From the NCBI RefSeq assembly GCF_030812215.1, contig NZ_JAUSSG010000012.1, positions 124,001 through 188,000 on the forward strand: DNA of 64,000 nt, read 5' to 3'. Below, one piece after another: positions 35,887 to 44,339 of the stretch. The DNA comes from Variovorax boronicumulans (GTDB lineage Bacteria; Pseudomonadota; Gammaproteobacteria; Burkholderiales; Burkholderiaceae_C). The notes beneath the pieces are model-generated. The model saw only the letters and a program-made list of their open reading frames with translations, searched no databases and was not told the DNA's origin. The position numbers and the translations under genes were made by a program. Positions within the stretch are counted from its first letter, which is position 1. Every line of letters begins with the position of its first letter.

Positions 35887-35912
35887 AACGGGCCCGATGG
35901 GCCCGTTTTTCT
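35887..35912 (+). terminator. Rho-independent terminator after argG
   Basis: AACGGGCCC-GAT-GGGCCCGTT is followed by TTTC, a perfect 9-bp stem with three-base loop about 27 bases after the argG stop. Confidence 0.93.
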
Positions 35913-35933
35913 TTGGTGCGCCGATCGCGTCGC

Positions 35934-36764
35934 TCAGTCGCCGCCTCCGCCGCAGCCCCCTCCGCAACCTCCACCGCCGTCGCCGCCACCGGAGTCCCCG
36001 CCTCCTCCATCGCCACCACTGCCCGATTCGCTGCCGCCAAAACCATCGGCATCGCCCGAACTGCCGCCATCCGACGAGGACTCGCCGAATTCGCTGCCGC
36101 ACTGCGCGGTCGAGCCGTCGTGCCGGTCGACCGCCTTGCAATCGGGCACGTACGCGAAGCCGCCGGGAATCGCGAACTTGATGTCCAGCGCGAACAGCAG
36201 CGGCAGACGCGCTGGCTTGCGTGGATCGATGCTCTCTTCCTTGCACGACCAGTACCAGGTGCGGCGCAGACCGTCGTTGCGCTTGGGGTCCTTGCCCAGC
36301 ACCTCGGCCGGACTGTGGTGCAGCATGCCGCCGAAGGCCGCCTTGCACCAGTTCTGGTAGCCCTGCGTGTGCAGGATGAATTCGTGCCAGGCCGTGTCGA
36401 CCACCTTCGAAGGCATGGCGACGAACTTGCGGTCGCTGCGCAGGTGCGCCATGAAGAACTGGCGCAGGCCCCGCAACACGAGTTCGGCGTCGCGCCGGCT
36501 CAGTTGCGGATGGGCTTCCCGCAGCTTGCCGATCAGGAAGGGAGGCAGCCGCGCCTCTCGGATGAACTGGCGACGCAGGCTCACTTCGATGCGGCTCAAG
36601 AGCGCCGCAAAGCAGAAGGCCGCGATGAACAGCAGCGCCGATCCCCACCAGCGCGCCGGCACCAGGAACACCGAGGCGATGCCCGCCACGATGACGATCC
36701 GCTGCGCCCACACCAGCGCCGCGATGCGGCGTCGGTAGTTCAGGTGCAGGAAGTCGAGATCCAT
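35934..36764 (-). CDS. Glycine-rich domain-containing protein-like (DUF1399-like), Gly/Ser/Asp-rich tail
   Basis: 276 residues. There are two hydrophobic segments near the N-terminus (about 14-32 and 38-56). The central domain carries VAMPSKVVDTAWHEFILHTQGYQNWC and FGGMLHHSP, the conserved pattern of GRDP/DUF1399-like proteins. The last 60 residues are almost only Gly, Ser, Asp and Glu, ending in a GGGGCGGGCGGGG-type run with two Cys. The tail is presumably disordered. Function in bacteria is unknown. It is close behind murB on the same strand (7 bases). Confidence 0.75.
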   Translation of the reverse strand: MDLDFLHLNYRRRIAALVWAQRIVIVAGIASVFLVPARWWGSALLFIAAFCFAALLSRIEVSLRRQFIREARLPPFLIGKLREAHPQLSRRDAELVLRGLRQFFMAHLRSDRKFVAMPSKVVDTAWHEFILHTQGYQNWCKAAFGGMLHHSPAEVLGKDPKRNDGLRRTWYWSCKEESIDPRKPARLPLLFALDIKFAIPGGFAYVPDCKAVDRHDGSTAQCGSEFGESSSDGGSSGDADGFGGSESGSGGDGGGGDSGGGDGGGGCGGGCGGGGD

Positions 36765-36771
36765 CGCCTGA

Positions 36772-37824
36772 TCAAACCACCACCGGCTCGGGCTCCAGCC
36801 GAATGCCGAAGCGCTCGTACACGCTGGTCTGGATGGCCTTGGCCAACGTCATCACCTCGCCGCCGGTCACCGGGTTCTCGCTGCCGCCGCGGTTGACCAG
36901 CACCAGCGCCTGCCGCTCGTACACGCCGGCATTGCCGACCGACTTGCCCTTCCAGCCGCAGGCGTCGATGAGCCAGCCGGCTGCGAGCTTGATGCTGCCG
37001 TCGGCCATCGGGTAGTGAACGATCTTGGGGTCGCGCGCGATGATGTCGGCGCACTGCTCGGGCGTGACCGTCGGGTTCTTGAAGAAGCTGCCGGCGTTGC
37101 CCAGTACGCGCCAGTCGGGCAGCTTGGCGCGGCGGATGGCGCAGATCCAGTCGAAGACGTCGGTGGCGCTCGGCGTGAAGTTGCCGGTTTCTTCCATCTT
37201 GCGTTCGAGGTCGAGGTAGCCGACCACCGCCTTCCAGGGCTTGGGCAGCCGGAAGCGCACCCGGGTGATGAGCGCCCGACCCGCAAGGCCGAAGTCGTTC
37301 GGGCCGCTCTTCACATGCTTGAAGACCGAATCGCGGTAGCCGAAGGCGCATTGGGCCGAATCGAGCGTGAAGCTGCGGCCGGTGTCCAGGTCGATGGCAT
37401 CGAGCGAATCGAAGCGGTCCTGCAACTCGACGCCATAGGCGCCGATGTTCTGCACCGGCGAGCCGCCCACGGTGCCCGGAATGAGCGCCAGGTTCTCGAG
37501 CCCCGGGTAGCCGTTGCGCACCATCCACTCGACGGCGTCATGCCAGATCTCGCCGGCACCGGCTTCCACGATCCAGGCCCGGGGTGTCTCGTCGACCAGC
37601 CGCAAACCCTTGATTTCCACCTTGAGCACCAGCGGCTTGACGTCGCCGGTCAGCACGATGTTGCTGCCGCCGCCCAGCACGAAACGAGGGGCGTCCTGCC
37701 AGTCGGGACCGGCCAGGAGTTCGGCAATATCGGCCTCGTCCGTGATGCGCGCCAGGCGCTGCGCGCGCGCGACGATGCCGAAACTGTTGTACGGCTGCAG
37801 GGGGACGTTGTGCTCCACGATCAT
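36772..37824 (-). CDS. murB: UDP-N-acetylenolpyruvoylglucosamine reductase
   Basis: A 350-residue FAD enzyme making UDP-MurNAc for peptidoglycan. It shows the type I MurB pattern: N-terminal NSFGIVARA, FAD-binding FVLGGGSNIVLTGD, ENLALIPGTVGGSPVQNIGAYGVE, and the catalytic region GNAGSFFKNPTV where the Ser proton donor lies. Length is that of E. coli MurB. The start at 37824 is 45 bases from the divergent yajQ gene. Confidence 0.97.
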   Translation of the reverse strand: MIVEHNVPLQPYNSFGIVARAQRLARITDEADIAELLAGPDWQDAPRFVLGGGSNIVLTGDVKPLVLKVEIKGLRLVDETPRAWIVEAGAGEIWHDAVEWMVRNGYPGLENLALIPGTVGGSPVQNIGAYGVELQDRFDSLDAIDLDTGRSFTLDSAQCAFGYRDSVFKHVKSGPNDFGLAGRALITRVRFRLPKPWKAVVGYLDLERKMEETGNFTPSATDVFDWICAIRRAKLPDWRVLGNAGSFFKNPTVTPEQCADIIARDPKIVHYPMADGSIKLAAGWLIDACGWKGKSVGNAGVYERQALVLVNRGGSENPVTGGEVMTLAKAIQTSVYERFGIRLEPEPVVV

Positions 37825-37869
37825 GGGAGAATTGTCGCATTCAGCACCCGCAAGAATTCAGGAGAGCCC

Positions 37870-38355
37870 ATGCCGTCTTTCGATACCGTCTGCGAGCCCA
37901 ATCTGCCCGAAGTGAAGAACGCGGTCGAGAACACCGCCAAGGAAATCGCGACGCGCTTCGATTTCAAGGGCACCGCCGCCGCCGTCGAGCTCAAGGACAA
38001 GGAAATCACCATGATCGGCGATGCCGAGTTCCAGCTCGTGCAGGTCGAAGACATCCTTCGCAGCAAGCTCACCAAGCGCAGCGTCGACGTGCGCTTCCTC
38101 GACAAGGGCGACGTCCAGAAGATGGGCGGCGACAAGGTCAAGCAGGTCATCAAGGTCAAGAGCGGCATCGAGAGCGAGCAGGCCAAGAAAATCACCCGCA
38201 TCGTCAAGGACAGCAAGCTCAAGGTACAGGCCGCGATCCAGGGCGACGCGGTGCGCATCACCGGCGCCAAGCGCGACGATCTTCAGGCAGCCATGGCCCT
38301 CATCAAGAAGGACGTGCCGGACATGCCCCTGTCGTTCAACAACTTCCGCGACTGA
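37870..38355 (+). CDS. yajQ: YajQ family nucleotide-binding protein
   Basis: A 161-residue protein with the full YajQ pattern: MPSFDTVCEPNLPEVKNAVE, then ATRFDFKGTAAAVELKDKEI, and at the end PLSFNNFRD. Family members bind nucleotides and in Xanthomonas and Pseudomonas bind cyclic di-GMP; others bind tRNA. Which applies here cannot be read from sequence. The ATG at 37870 follows GGAGAG. Confidence 0.96.
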   Translation: MPSFDTVCEPNLPEVKNAVENTAKEIATRFDFKGTAAAVELKDKEITMIGDAEFQLVQVEDILRSKLTKRSVDVRFLDKGDVQKMGGDKVKQVIKVKSGIESEQAKKITRIVKDSKLKVQAAIQGDAVRITGAKRDDLQAAMALIKKDVPDMPLSFNNFRD

Positions 38356-38360
38356 TTCGC

Positions 38361-39011
38361 ATGAAACCCCTCGCCCTTGCGACGGCAGCGTGTCTTCTGG
38401 CTGCCGTGGCGGCGGCGCACGCGGCAAGCTCGGTGATGCTCACCGGCACCATCGGCAGCCGCGCGATCCTGATCGTGAACGGCGCGCCGCCCAAGACGGT
38501 GGCCGTCGGCGAGAGTTTCCAGGGGGTCAAGCTGGTGTCGCTGCAGGCCGAGCAGGCGGTGGTCGAACTCGAAGGCAAGCGCGTCAACCTGCGCATGGAC
38601 ACGCCTGTGAGCATCGGCGGTGGCGGCGGCTCAGGCGGTGGCGGCAATCGCATCGTGTTGTCGCCCGACAGTCGCGGCCACTACATGACGCAGGGCGCCA
38701 TCAACGGCCGCGCCGTCACGTTCATGCTCGACACGGGCGCCACCTCGATCGCGCTCTCGGCCGCCGATGCCGAGCGCATCGGCCTGGACTACAGCAAGGG
38801 CCAGCGCATCCAGATGAACACCGCCAACGGCGTGTCTCAGGGCTACAAACTGCGCGTGCAGTCGGTGCGCGTGGGCGATGTGGAGGTGTACGACATCGAC
38901 GCGGTCGTCTCGCAACAGCCAATGCCCTTCGTGCTGCTGGGCAACAGCTTCATCAACCGCTTCTCCATGCGCCGAGACGCGGACCAGATGGTCCTTGAGA
39001 AGCGGTACTGA
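38361..39011 (+). CDS. Periplasmic retropepsin-like aspartic protease
   Basis: A 216-residue protein. The signal peptide ends at AAAHA. An N-terminal region of about 75 residues is joined by a Gly/Ser linker (GGGGGSGGGG) to a clan AA protease domain with the catalytic motif FMLDTGATSIALS and the later VLLGNSFINRF block, as in TIGR02281-type proteins. Retropepsins of this kind work as dimers because each chain has one Asp. It begins 5 bases after yajQ, so it is probably co-transcribed. The substrate is unknown. Confidence 0.88.
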   Translation: MKPLALATAACLLAAVAAAHAASSVMLTGTIGSRAILIVNGAPPKTVAVGESFQGVKLVSLQAEQAVVELEGKRVNLRMDTPVSIGGGGGSGGGGNRIVLSPDSRGHYMTQGAINGRAVTFMLDTGATSIALSAADAERIGLDYSKGQRIQMNTANGVSQGYKLRVQSVRVGDVEVYDIDAVVSQQPMPFVLLGNSFINRFSMRRDADQMVLEKRY

Positions 39012-39014
39012 CCG

Positions 39015-39368
39015 TCAGGCCGCAGCGGCTGTCACGACGATCTCGATCTTGTAGGCTGCATTGGCCATCTTGGCCTGCACCGTCGCGCGCGGCGGCGTGT
39101 TGCCGGCCGGAATCCATGCATCCCACACCTCGTTCATGGCCGTGATATCGGTGATGTCGGCCAGGAAGATCTGCGTCATGAGGATGCGCGACTTGTCGCT
39201 GCCGGCCTCGGCCAGCAGGCGATCGACCATGGCAAGCACTTGCGCGGTCTGGCCGCGGATGTCCTGCGTGGTGTCGTCGGGCACCTGGCCGGCGAGGTAG
39301 ATGGTGCCGTTGTGAACGGCCGTCTCCGAGAGACGCGGGCCGACGTGGAAGCGGGTGATGTTTGCCAT
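39015..39368 (-). CDS. RidA family protein (YjgF/UK114)
   Basis: A 117-residue RidA-superfamily protein. Visible are LSETAVHNGTIYLAGQVPDDTTQDIRGQTAQVL and, near the end, NTPPRATVQAKMANAAYKIEIVV. True RidA deaminates 2-aminoacrylate using an Arg in a PxRxx motif; here PPRATV keeps that Arg. Some subgroups differ in activity, so the exact role is open. The start is ATG 39368; an in-frame ATG 12 bases upstream is less likely. Confidence 0.93.
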   Translation of the reverse strand: MANITRFHVGPRLSETAVHNGTIYLAGQVPDDTTQDIRGQTAQVLAMVDRLLAEAGSDKSRILMTQIFLADITDITAMNEVWDAWIPAGNTPPRATVQAKMANAAYKIEIVVTAAAA

Positions 39369-39380
39369 GGTGTTCTTCAA

Positions 39381-40016
39381 TCAAGCCTTTTTCTTCGAGC
39401 CGAGTTTCGACTCCGTGCCGGCCGCGAGCCGGCGGATGTTTTCGCGGTGCCGCCAGACCAGCAGCAGACTCATGATGATGATCGCGATCAGCACCGTGCG
39501 GTAGAGCGGCCACGCGATGTTGCCGCCCAGCAGGTAGTAGGCCGGCGCAAAGAAGGCCGCCACCAGCGACGACAGCGACGAGTAGCGGAAGAAGACCGCG
39601 ATGATCAGCCAGGTGGCGCCGGTCGCGAGCCCCAGCCAGGGCGCGATGCCCACCAGCACGCCCGCCGCGGTGGCCACGCCCTTGCCGCCCTGGAAGTTGA
39701 AGAACACCGGGTACAGGTGGCCCAGGAAGGCCGCAAGGCCCGCCACGGCCGCCACGCCATCGCCCAGGCCCCACTGCGCGCCGTAGTGCCGAATCAGGAA
39801 CACCGGCAGCCAGCCCTTCAATGCATCGAGCACCAGCGTGGCCAGCGCCGCGCCCTTGTTGCCCGAGCGCAGCACGTTGGTCGCGCCGGGGTTGCCGCTG
39901 CCGTAGCTGCGCGGATCGGCCATGCCGAGCGCCTTGCTCACGATGACCGCGAAGGACAGCGAGCCGATCAGGTACGACGCCACGATGGCGATGAGGGACG
40001 GCAGGTGAAAGCTCAA
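39381..40016 (-). CDS. plsY: Glycerol-3-phosphate acyltransferase (acyl-phosphate dependent)
   Basis: A 211-residue integral membrane enzyme starting phosphatidic acid synthesis from acyl phosphate and glycerol 3-phosphate. The three conserved motifs are visible: SYLIGSLSFAVIVSKALGMADPRSYGSGNPGATNVLR, then FLGHLYPVFFNFQGGKGVATAAG, then the later RYSSLSSLVAA. Five membrane segments fit PlsY. It is next to RidA (12 bases) on the same strand. Confidence 0.97.
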   Translation of the reverse strand: MSFHLPSLIAIVASYLIGSLSFAVIVSKALGMADPRSYGSGNPGATNVLRSGNKGAALATLVLDALKGWLPVFLIRHYGAQWGLGDGVAAVAGLAAFLGHLYPVFFNFQGGKGVATAAGVLVGIAPWLGLATGATWLIIAVFFRYSSLSSLVAAFFAPAYYLLGGNIAWPLYRTVLIAIIIMSLLLVWRHRENIRRLAAGTESKLGSKKKA

Positions 40017-40073
40017 GGGGCGCTCCGCGGGGGGCAGTTGTTTTTATCGGATGAAGACGACAGCGTGCGATCT

Positions 40074-40886
40074 TCAGGTCTCGGGCGGCGATTGGATCAC
40101 AACGTACTGCTTGCGAAACTCGAAGCCCCGGTCGGGCCACTGCGCCACATAGGCGCGCAGCGCCTCGGCACCGGCGGGCCAGTCCTCGCCGTTGACGCGG
40201 CAATCGGCCTGCACCTCGCCTTGCGCATCGCGCGCGGCATAGAGGCGAAGGCCGTAGACGCCATCGGATTCAATCTGCGGCTTGTAGGCATCCCAGGTGT
40301 TGGTGAAGAGACAGCAAGGGCAGAACGGGTGCTCTTCTTCCTCGGTTGCCTTGCGCTCGGCCTGGTGCGCGACCGGTCCGAACAGCACGCGCCGCTGCCG
40401 GCTTTCGGCTTCGCCGCTCTTGGGCTCCCACTGCATCTGCAGCGACGTGCAATGGCCCAGCTCGGCGCGCAGCGCGTCCTTGAACACGACCAGGTCGACC
40501 TGCGCCCAGAGATCGAAACCCCGGGTCAGCGATGCCGCGATGTCGTCGCCATACGAATGTTGGAACTCGAAGGTGCCGGCCGGCAGCAGGCTGGCGTGCG
40601 CCACTTCGATGGTGGTGCAGGTGCGCACGCTCCCGTCGTCGGTAGGGTGGTAGCTCGCGATCTGCGGCCACAGCCAGAGCCCTTCATCGGGCAGGAAGAG
40701 CCAGCCTTCCCGTTCGCTCACCGCCTTGAAACCCCGCGCGGCCAGCGCTTCGAGCAGCAGCACGGAGAGGTCGAAGACCTCGGTCCACTGCTCCTGGTCG
40801 TTCTCGAAGCCGACTGTGAAAGTCGGCCCGCCGCCCTGGTTGGCCGTGCAGTGGGAAGGAAAGAAATCGGAGGGTGTCGACGTCAT
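40074..40886 (-). CDS. DUF6348-like cytosolic protein
   Basis: A 270-residue soluble protein without signal or membrane segment. A segment FEFQHSYGDDIAASLTRGFDLWAQVDLVVFKDAL resembles the uncharacterised DUF6348 family as I remember it. A CPCC motif (HPFCPCCLFTNTW) suggests a metal or redox site. The start is ATG 40886 (MTSTPSDFFPSH). It lies 8 bases after the ybaK stop and is probably in one transcript with it. The family name is from memory and the function unknown. Confidence 0.65.
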   Translation of the reverse strand: MTSTPSDFFPSHCTANQGGGPTFTVGFENDQEQWTEVFDLSVLLLEALAARGFKAVSEREGWLFLPDEGLWLWPQIASYHPTDDGSVRTCTTIEVAHASLLPAGTFEFQHSYGDDIAASLTRGFDLWAQVDLVVFKDALRAELGHCTSLQMQWEPKSGEAESRQRRVLFGPVAHQAERKATEEEEHPFCPCCLFTNTWDAYKPQIESDGVYGLRLYAARDAQGEVQADCRVNGEDWPAGAEALRAYVAQWPDRGFEFRKQYVVIQSPPET

Positions 40887-40894
40887 GGCGCCGG

Positions 40895-41389
40895 CTATTC
40901 TGCCAGCGCACATTTCACCGGCACAGCCCCCAGCAGCGCCACGCACACCTGCGGATCGATGCCGACGAGGTAGCCGCGCCGGCCGCCGTTGAGGACGATC
41001 TTCGGCAGCTCGAGGATGGTCGACTCGATGTACACCGGCATCTCGCGCCGCGTGCCGAACGGCGAGGTGCCGCCCACCATGTAGCCGCTGTGCCGCTGCG
41101 CCACCTCGGGCTTGCAGGGCTCGACCGACTTGGCACCGATCTGCCGCGCGAGGTTCTTGGTCGACACGGTGCGGTTGCCGTGCATCAGCACGATGAGCGG
41201 CTTGGCATCCTGGTCCTGCATCACCAGCGTCTTGATGACGGTGAACGGATCGAGCCCCAGCATCTCGGCGCCGCGCTGTGCGCCGCCGTGCTCCATGTAC
41301 TCGTACGGATGCTCGGTGAAGGCGACCTTGTTCGCCCGCAGCAGTTGCGTGGCGGGCGTTTCGGAGACGTGGACTTTCTTGCCGCTCAC
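40895..41389 (-). CDS. ybaK: Cys-tRNA(Pro)/aminoacyl-tRNA deacylase
   Basis: A 164-residue YbaK/EbsC-type deacylase that clears mischarged Cys-tRNA(Pro). It shows TPATQLLRANKVAFTEHPYEY, the catalytic-pocket KTLVMQD and the later GGTSPFGTRREMPVYIE block that is a hallmark of YbaK. The start is GTG at 41389 (VSGKKVHVSETP), overlapping the stop of the aldo/keto reductase by four bases (GTGA); no in-frame ATG lies near. Confidence 0.95.
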   Translation of the reverse strand: MSGKKVHVSETPATQLLRANKVAFTEHPYEYMEHGGAQRGAEMLGLDPFTVIKTLVMQDQDAKPLIVLMHGNRTVSTKNLARQIGAKSVEPCKPEVAQRHSGYMVGGTSPFGTRREMPVYIESTILELPKIVLNGGRRGYLVGIDPQVCVALLGAVPVKCALAE

Positions 41390-42447
41390 GCCGCCGGGTC
41401 CCGGATGTCCCAGCGGATCTTGTCGATCTCGGCCAGGATTTCTGGCGACAGCGTGGTGCCGTACGCATCGATGTCCTCGTCCAGCTGCGCCAGCGTCCGC
41501 ACGCCGATGATCGTGCTCGCCACCTGCCATTTGGTGTAGCAGAAGGCCAGCGCGAGTTGCGTGGGCGTGAGGCCGTTGTCGCGTGCGAGCTGGTTGTACA
41601 GGCGCGCGGCCTTCAGCGCGTCGGGGCGACCCCAGCGAAGCTTGCGCACCGACTCGTAGCGGGTGATGCGCGCTTCGGCGGGCGCATCGGGGCCGGTGAT
41701 GCCGCTCTTGTCGTACTTGCCGGTGAGGAGGCCGTAGGCCAGCGGCGAATAGGCCAGCAGCGAAACGCCCAGCCGGTGCATCGTTTCGTCCAGCCCGTTC
41801 TCCACGCCGCGGCTCGCGAGGTTGTAGACGTTCTGCACCGTCGCCACGCGCGGCAGGCCGTGCTGCTCGGCCAGCCGCACGAACTCGTGCACGCCGTAGG
41901 GCGTTTCGTTCGACAGGCCAATCGCGCGGATCTTGCCGGCCTTCACCAGCTTGCCGAAGGTTTCGAGCTGCTCGTGGATCGGCGTCTGCGTCACTTCCTT
42001 GGCCGGGTCGTAGTAGATGTTGCCGAAGGCCGGCACATGGCGCTCGGGCCAATGGATCTGGTAGAGGTCGATGGTGTCGGTCTTCAGGCGCTTCAGGCTC
42101 GCCTCGCACGAGGCCACGATGTCGGCGGCCGTCATGCCCACGCCTTCGCGCACCCAGGGCGTGTTGCGCAGCGGGCCGGCGACCTTGGTGGCCAGCACGA
42201 GCTTCTGGCGCGCGCCGGGGTTGGCGGCGAACCAGTTGCCGATGATGGTTTCGGTGACGCTGTAGGTTTCCTGGCGGGTGGGCACCGAGTACATCTCGGC
42301 GGTGTCGATGAAGTCGACGCCGCACTCGAGCGAACGGCTCAGGATGGCGTGGGCGGTGGGCTCGTCCACCTGCTCACCGAAAGTCATGGTGCCGAGGCAG
42401 ATCGGGGTGACGTGCAGGTCGCTCTGACCGAGTTGGATCTTTTTCAT
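41386..42447 (-). CDS. Aldo/keto reductase
   Basis: A 353-residue NADPH-dependent oxidoreductase (Tas/YajO-like). The catalytic tetrad can be placed: Asp in DFIDTAEMYS (also Tyr), Lys in LVLATKVAG, and His in IDLYQIHWPER. The phosphate-binding end is in STIIGVRTLAQL. The substrate is unknown. The start at 42447 gives MKKIQLGQSDLHV. It overlaps ybaK and diverges from the alpha/beta hydrolase gene. Confidence 0.94.
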   Translation of the reverse strand: MKKIQLGQSDLHVTPICLGTMTFGEQVDEPTAHAILSRSLECGVDFIDTAEMYSVPTRQETYSVTETIIGNWFAANPGARQKLVLATKVAGPLRNTPWVREGVGMTAADIVASCEASLKRLKTDTIDLYQIHWPERHVPAFGNIYYDPAKEVTQTPIHEQLETFGKLVKAGKIRAIGLSNETPYGVHEFVRLAEQHGLPRVATVQNVYNLASRGVENGLDETMHRLGVSLLAYSPLAYGLLTGKYDKSGITGPDAPAEARITRYESVRKLRWGRPDALKAARLYNQLARDNGLTPTQLALAFCYTKWQVASTIIGVRTLAQLDEDIDAYGTTLSPEILAEIDKIRWDIRDPAA

Positions 42448-42562
42448 GCGCGGGATGCTACCGCCCTCCCCCGCAACGCGCTGGCCGCGCGGCCAAAGCC
42501 CGAGCGCGAGCTGTCGTCTGCCGGACTGCCCGAACGCGCCCCGCTCCTTATCATCGGCGCCC

Positions 42563-43489
42563 ATGTACCAAGCCCTCCGTCCCTCGCGCAGCGAATTCGT
42601 GCCCGTGCGCAACCTCAGCTACCACGTACGCCTCTGGGGCCAGCCCTCGCCGGACCGCCCGCCGCTGGTGCTGGTGCATGGATGGATGGACGTCGCAGCC
42701 TCGTGGCAGTTCGTCGTCGATGCGCTGGCCGAGGACCGCTTCATCATCGCCCCCGACTGGCGCGGCTTCGGCCTCACCGACGGCGGCGGCGTCGACAACT
42801 ACTGGCTGGCCGACTACCTCGCCGATCTCGAATGGCTGCTCGACCACTACGCGGGCGAAGGCGACGGCGCGCAGCCGGTCGACCTCGTCGGCCACAGCAT
42901 GGGCGGCAACGTCGCGATGCACTACGCCGGCGTGCGGCCCGCGCGCATCCGCCGCCTCGTCAACCTCGAAGGCTTCGGCATGCCGTTTCGCAAGCCCGAG
43001 GAAGCGCCCGCCCGCTACGGCCAGTGGATCGACGAACTCAAGGGCTTGCACCGCGGCGAAAAGGCGCTTGCAAGCTACTCGGCCGTGGACGGAGTGGCCC
43101 GCCGCCTCATGAAGACCAACCCGCGCCTCACGCAGGACAAGGCCGACTGGCTCGCGAGCCACTGGTCGGCCGGCCACCTGCAGCCCGACGGCAGCACGCG
43201 CTGGCAGATCCTCGGCGAGGCGGCGCACAAGATCGTCAACGCGCACATCTTCCGTGTCGATGAAACCCTCGCGCTCTACGCGCGCATCACCGCGCCGACG
43301 CTGATGGTCGAGGCCTCCGACGACAGCCTGCACGGCTGGTGGAAGAACCGCTACACGCTCGATGAATTCCATGAACGCCTGAAGTCCGTGCCCTCGGTGC
43401 GCATCGAGCGGCTCGACGATGCGGGCCACATGCTGCACCACGACCAGCCGCAGCGCGTAGCGCGGCTGATCGAAGACTTCCTGGCCTAG
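42563..43489 (+). CDS. Alpha/beta hydrolase
   Basis: A 308-residue alpha/beta hydrolase fold protein. Visible are the oxyanion HGWMDVAASW, the nucleophile elbow GHSMGG (about residues 114-119), an acid-region ASDDSLHGWW, and the catalytic His in DDAGHMLHHDQP. The cap domain spans about residues 145-225. Esterase, lipase or haloperoxidase activity cannot be told apart. The stop overlaps the 3' end of the convergent racemase-like gene by four bases. Confidence 0.92.
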   Translation: MYQALRPSRSEFVPVRNLSYHVRLWGQPSPDRPPLVLVHGWMDVAASWQFVVDALAEDRFIIAPDWRGFGLTDGGGVDNYWLADYLADLEWLLDHYAGEGDGAQPVDLVGHSMGGNVAMHYAGVRPARIRRLVNLEGFGMPFRKPEEAPARYGQWIDELKGLHRGEKALASYSAVDGVARRLMKTNPRLTQDKADWLASHWSAGHLQPDGSTRWQILGEAAHKIVNAHIFRVDETLALYARITAPTLMVEASDDSLHGWWKNRYTLDEFHERLKSVPSVRIERLDDAGHMLHHDQPQRVARLIEDFLA

Positions 43490-44184
43490 CCTTTCCGGGT
43501 CGCGCGGCGCAATGCCGCGCGCGCCAGCAGCCGCGTGGAGTCGAGCGTCGGCAGCGGCGAATTCGCGTCGCTCATGATCAGCGGGATCTCGGTGCAGCCG
43601 AGCACCACCGCGTCGCATCCCTCTTCATCTTTCATGCGCTGCATCACGCGCTGGAAGGTTCCGATGGCCTCGGGCTTGAAGACGCCGTAGACCAGCTCTT
43701 CCATGATGATCCGGGCGATCTCGTCACGCTCCTCGAAGGTCGGACGAACATACTGCAGGCCGCGCGCCGAAAGCTTCTCGGGATACACCTCGCTGTCGGT
43801 CAGCCAGCGCGTGCCCGTGATGCCGATGCGGCGAAAGCCGCGCTGCACCGCTTCTTCGGCAACGCACTCCGCAATGTGCAACCAGGGCAGCGGCGAACGC
43901 CCTTCGATGAACGGCAGCGCCTGGTGGATGGTGTTGTCGGGGCAGACCAGAAAATTCGCGCCGATCTTCGCGAGCTTGTGCGCGGAGGCGAGCATCACTT
44001 CGCCCACGCCGCGCCAGTCGTCGCGGTAGATGTGTTCCATGTAGTCCGACAAAGACGGCGTGTGCATCGAGACCTCGGGATGCGCGTGCGGCCCGAGGAA
44101 TTTCGCGCCCTCCACGCAAATGGTCTGGTAGCAAAGCGATGCGCCTTCGGCGGAGCAGCCGACGATTCCGATGTGCTGGGTCAT
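43486..44184 (-). CDS. Aspartate/glutamate racemase family protein
   Basis: A 232-residue two-domain protein of the Asp/Glu/hydantoin racemase family. It begins HIGIVGCSAEGASLCYQTI; the two catalytic positions are PDNTIHQAL in the first half, where a Cys two residues upstream (LVCPDNT) is likely catalytic, and VVLGCTEIPLIM in the second half (Cys). Amino-acid racemase or a related C-C/C-N lyase is possible. It is convergent with the hydrolase and divergent from the NlpA-type gene. Confidence 0.9.
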   Translation of the reverse strand: MTQHIGIVGCSAEGASLCYQTICVEGAKFLGPHAHPEVSMHTPSLSDYMEHIYRDDWRGVGEVMLASAHKLAKIGANFLVCPDNTIHQALPFIEGRSPLPWLHIAECVAEEAVQRGFRRIGITGTRWLTDSEVYPEKLSARGLQYVRPTFEERDEIARIIMEELVYGVFKPEAIGTFQRVMQRMKDEEGCDAVVLGCTEIPLIMSDANSPLPTLDSTRLLARAALRRATRKG

Positions 44185-44236
44185 GGCTGCATCCTACAAA
44201 AGGCGCCAAGCGATGTCATCGCCCCACCTGCCCTGC

Positions 44237-44257
44237 GATATCCGGCCAGCGGATATC
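44237..44257. promoter_or_regulatory. Perfect 8-bp inverted repeat, candidate operator
   Basis: GATATCCG and CGGATATC are separated by GCCAG in the 155-base divergent intergenic region between the racemase-like gene and the NlpA-type binding protein. The symmetry and location suggest a regulator site, but the regulator is unknown. Confidence 0.5.
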
Positions 44258-44339
44258 CAAGCGCGCAAATCTTCGTTCGCACGGTGTGCACCGCCGCCTA
44301 GAGTGCCCAACTCCTTTTGCCGCCTCCGGAGTTGTCGTC

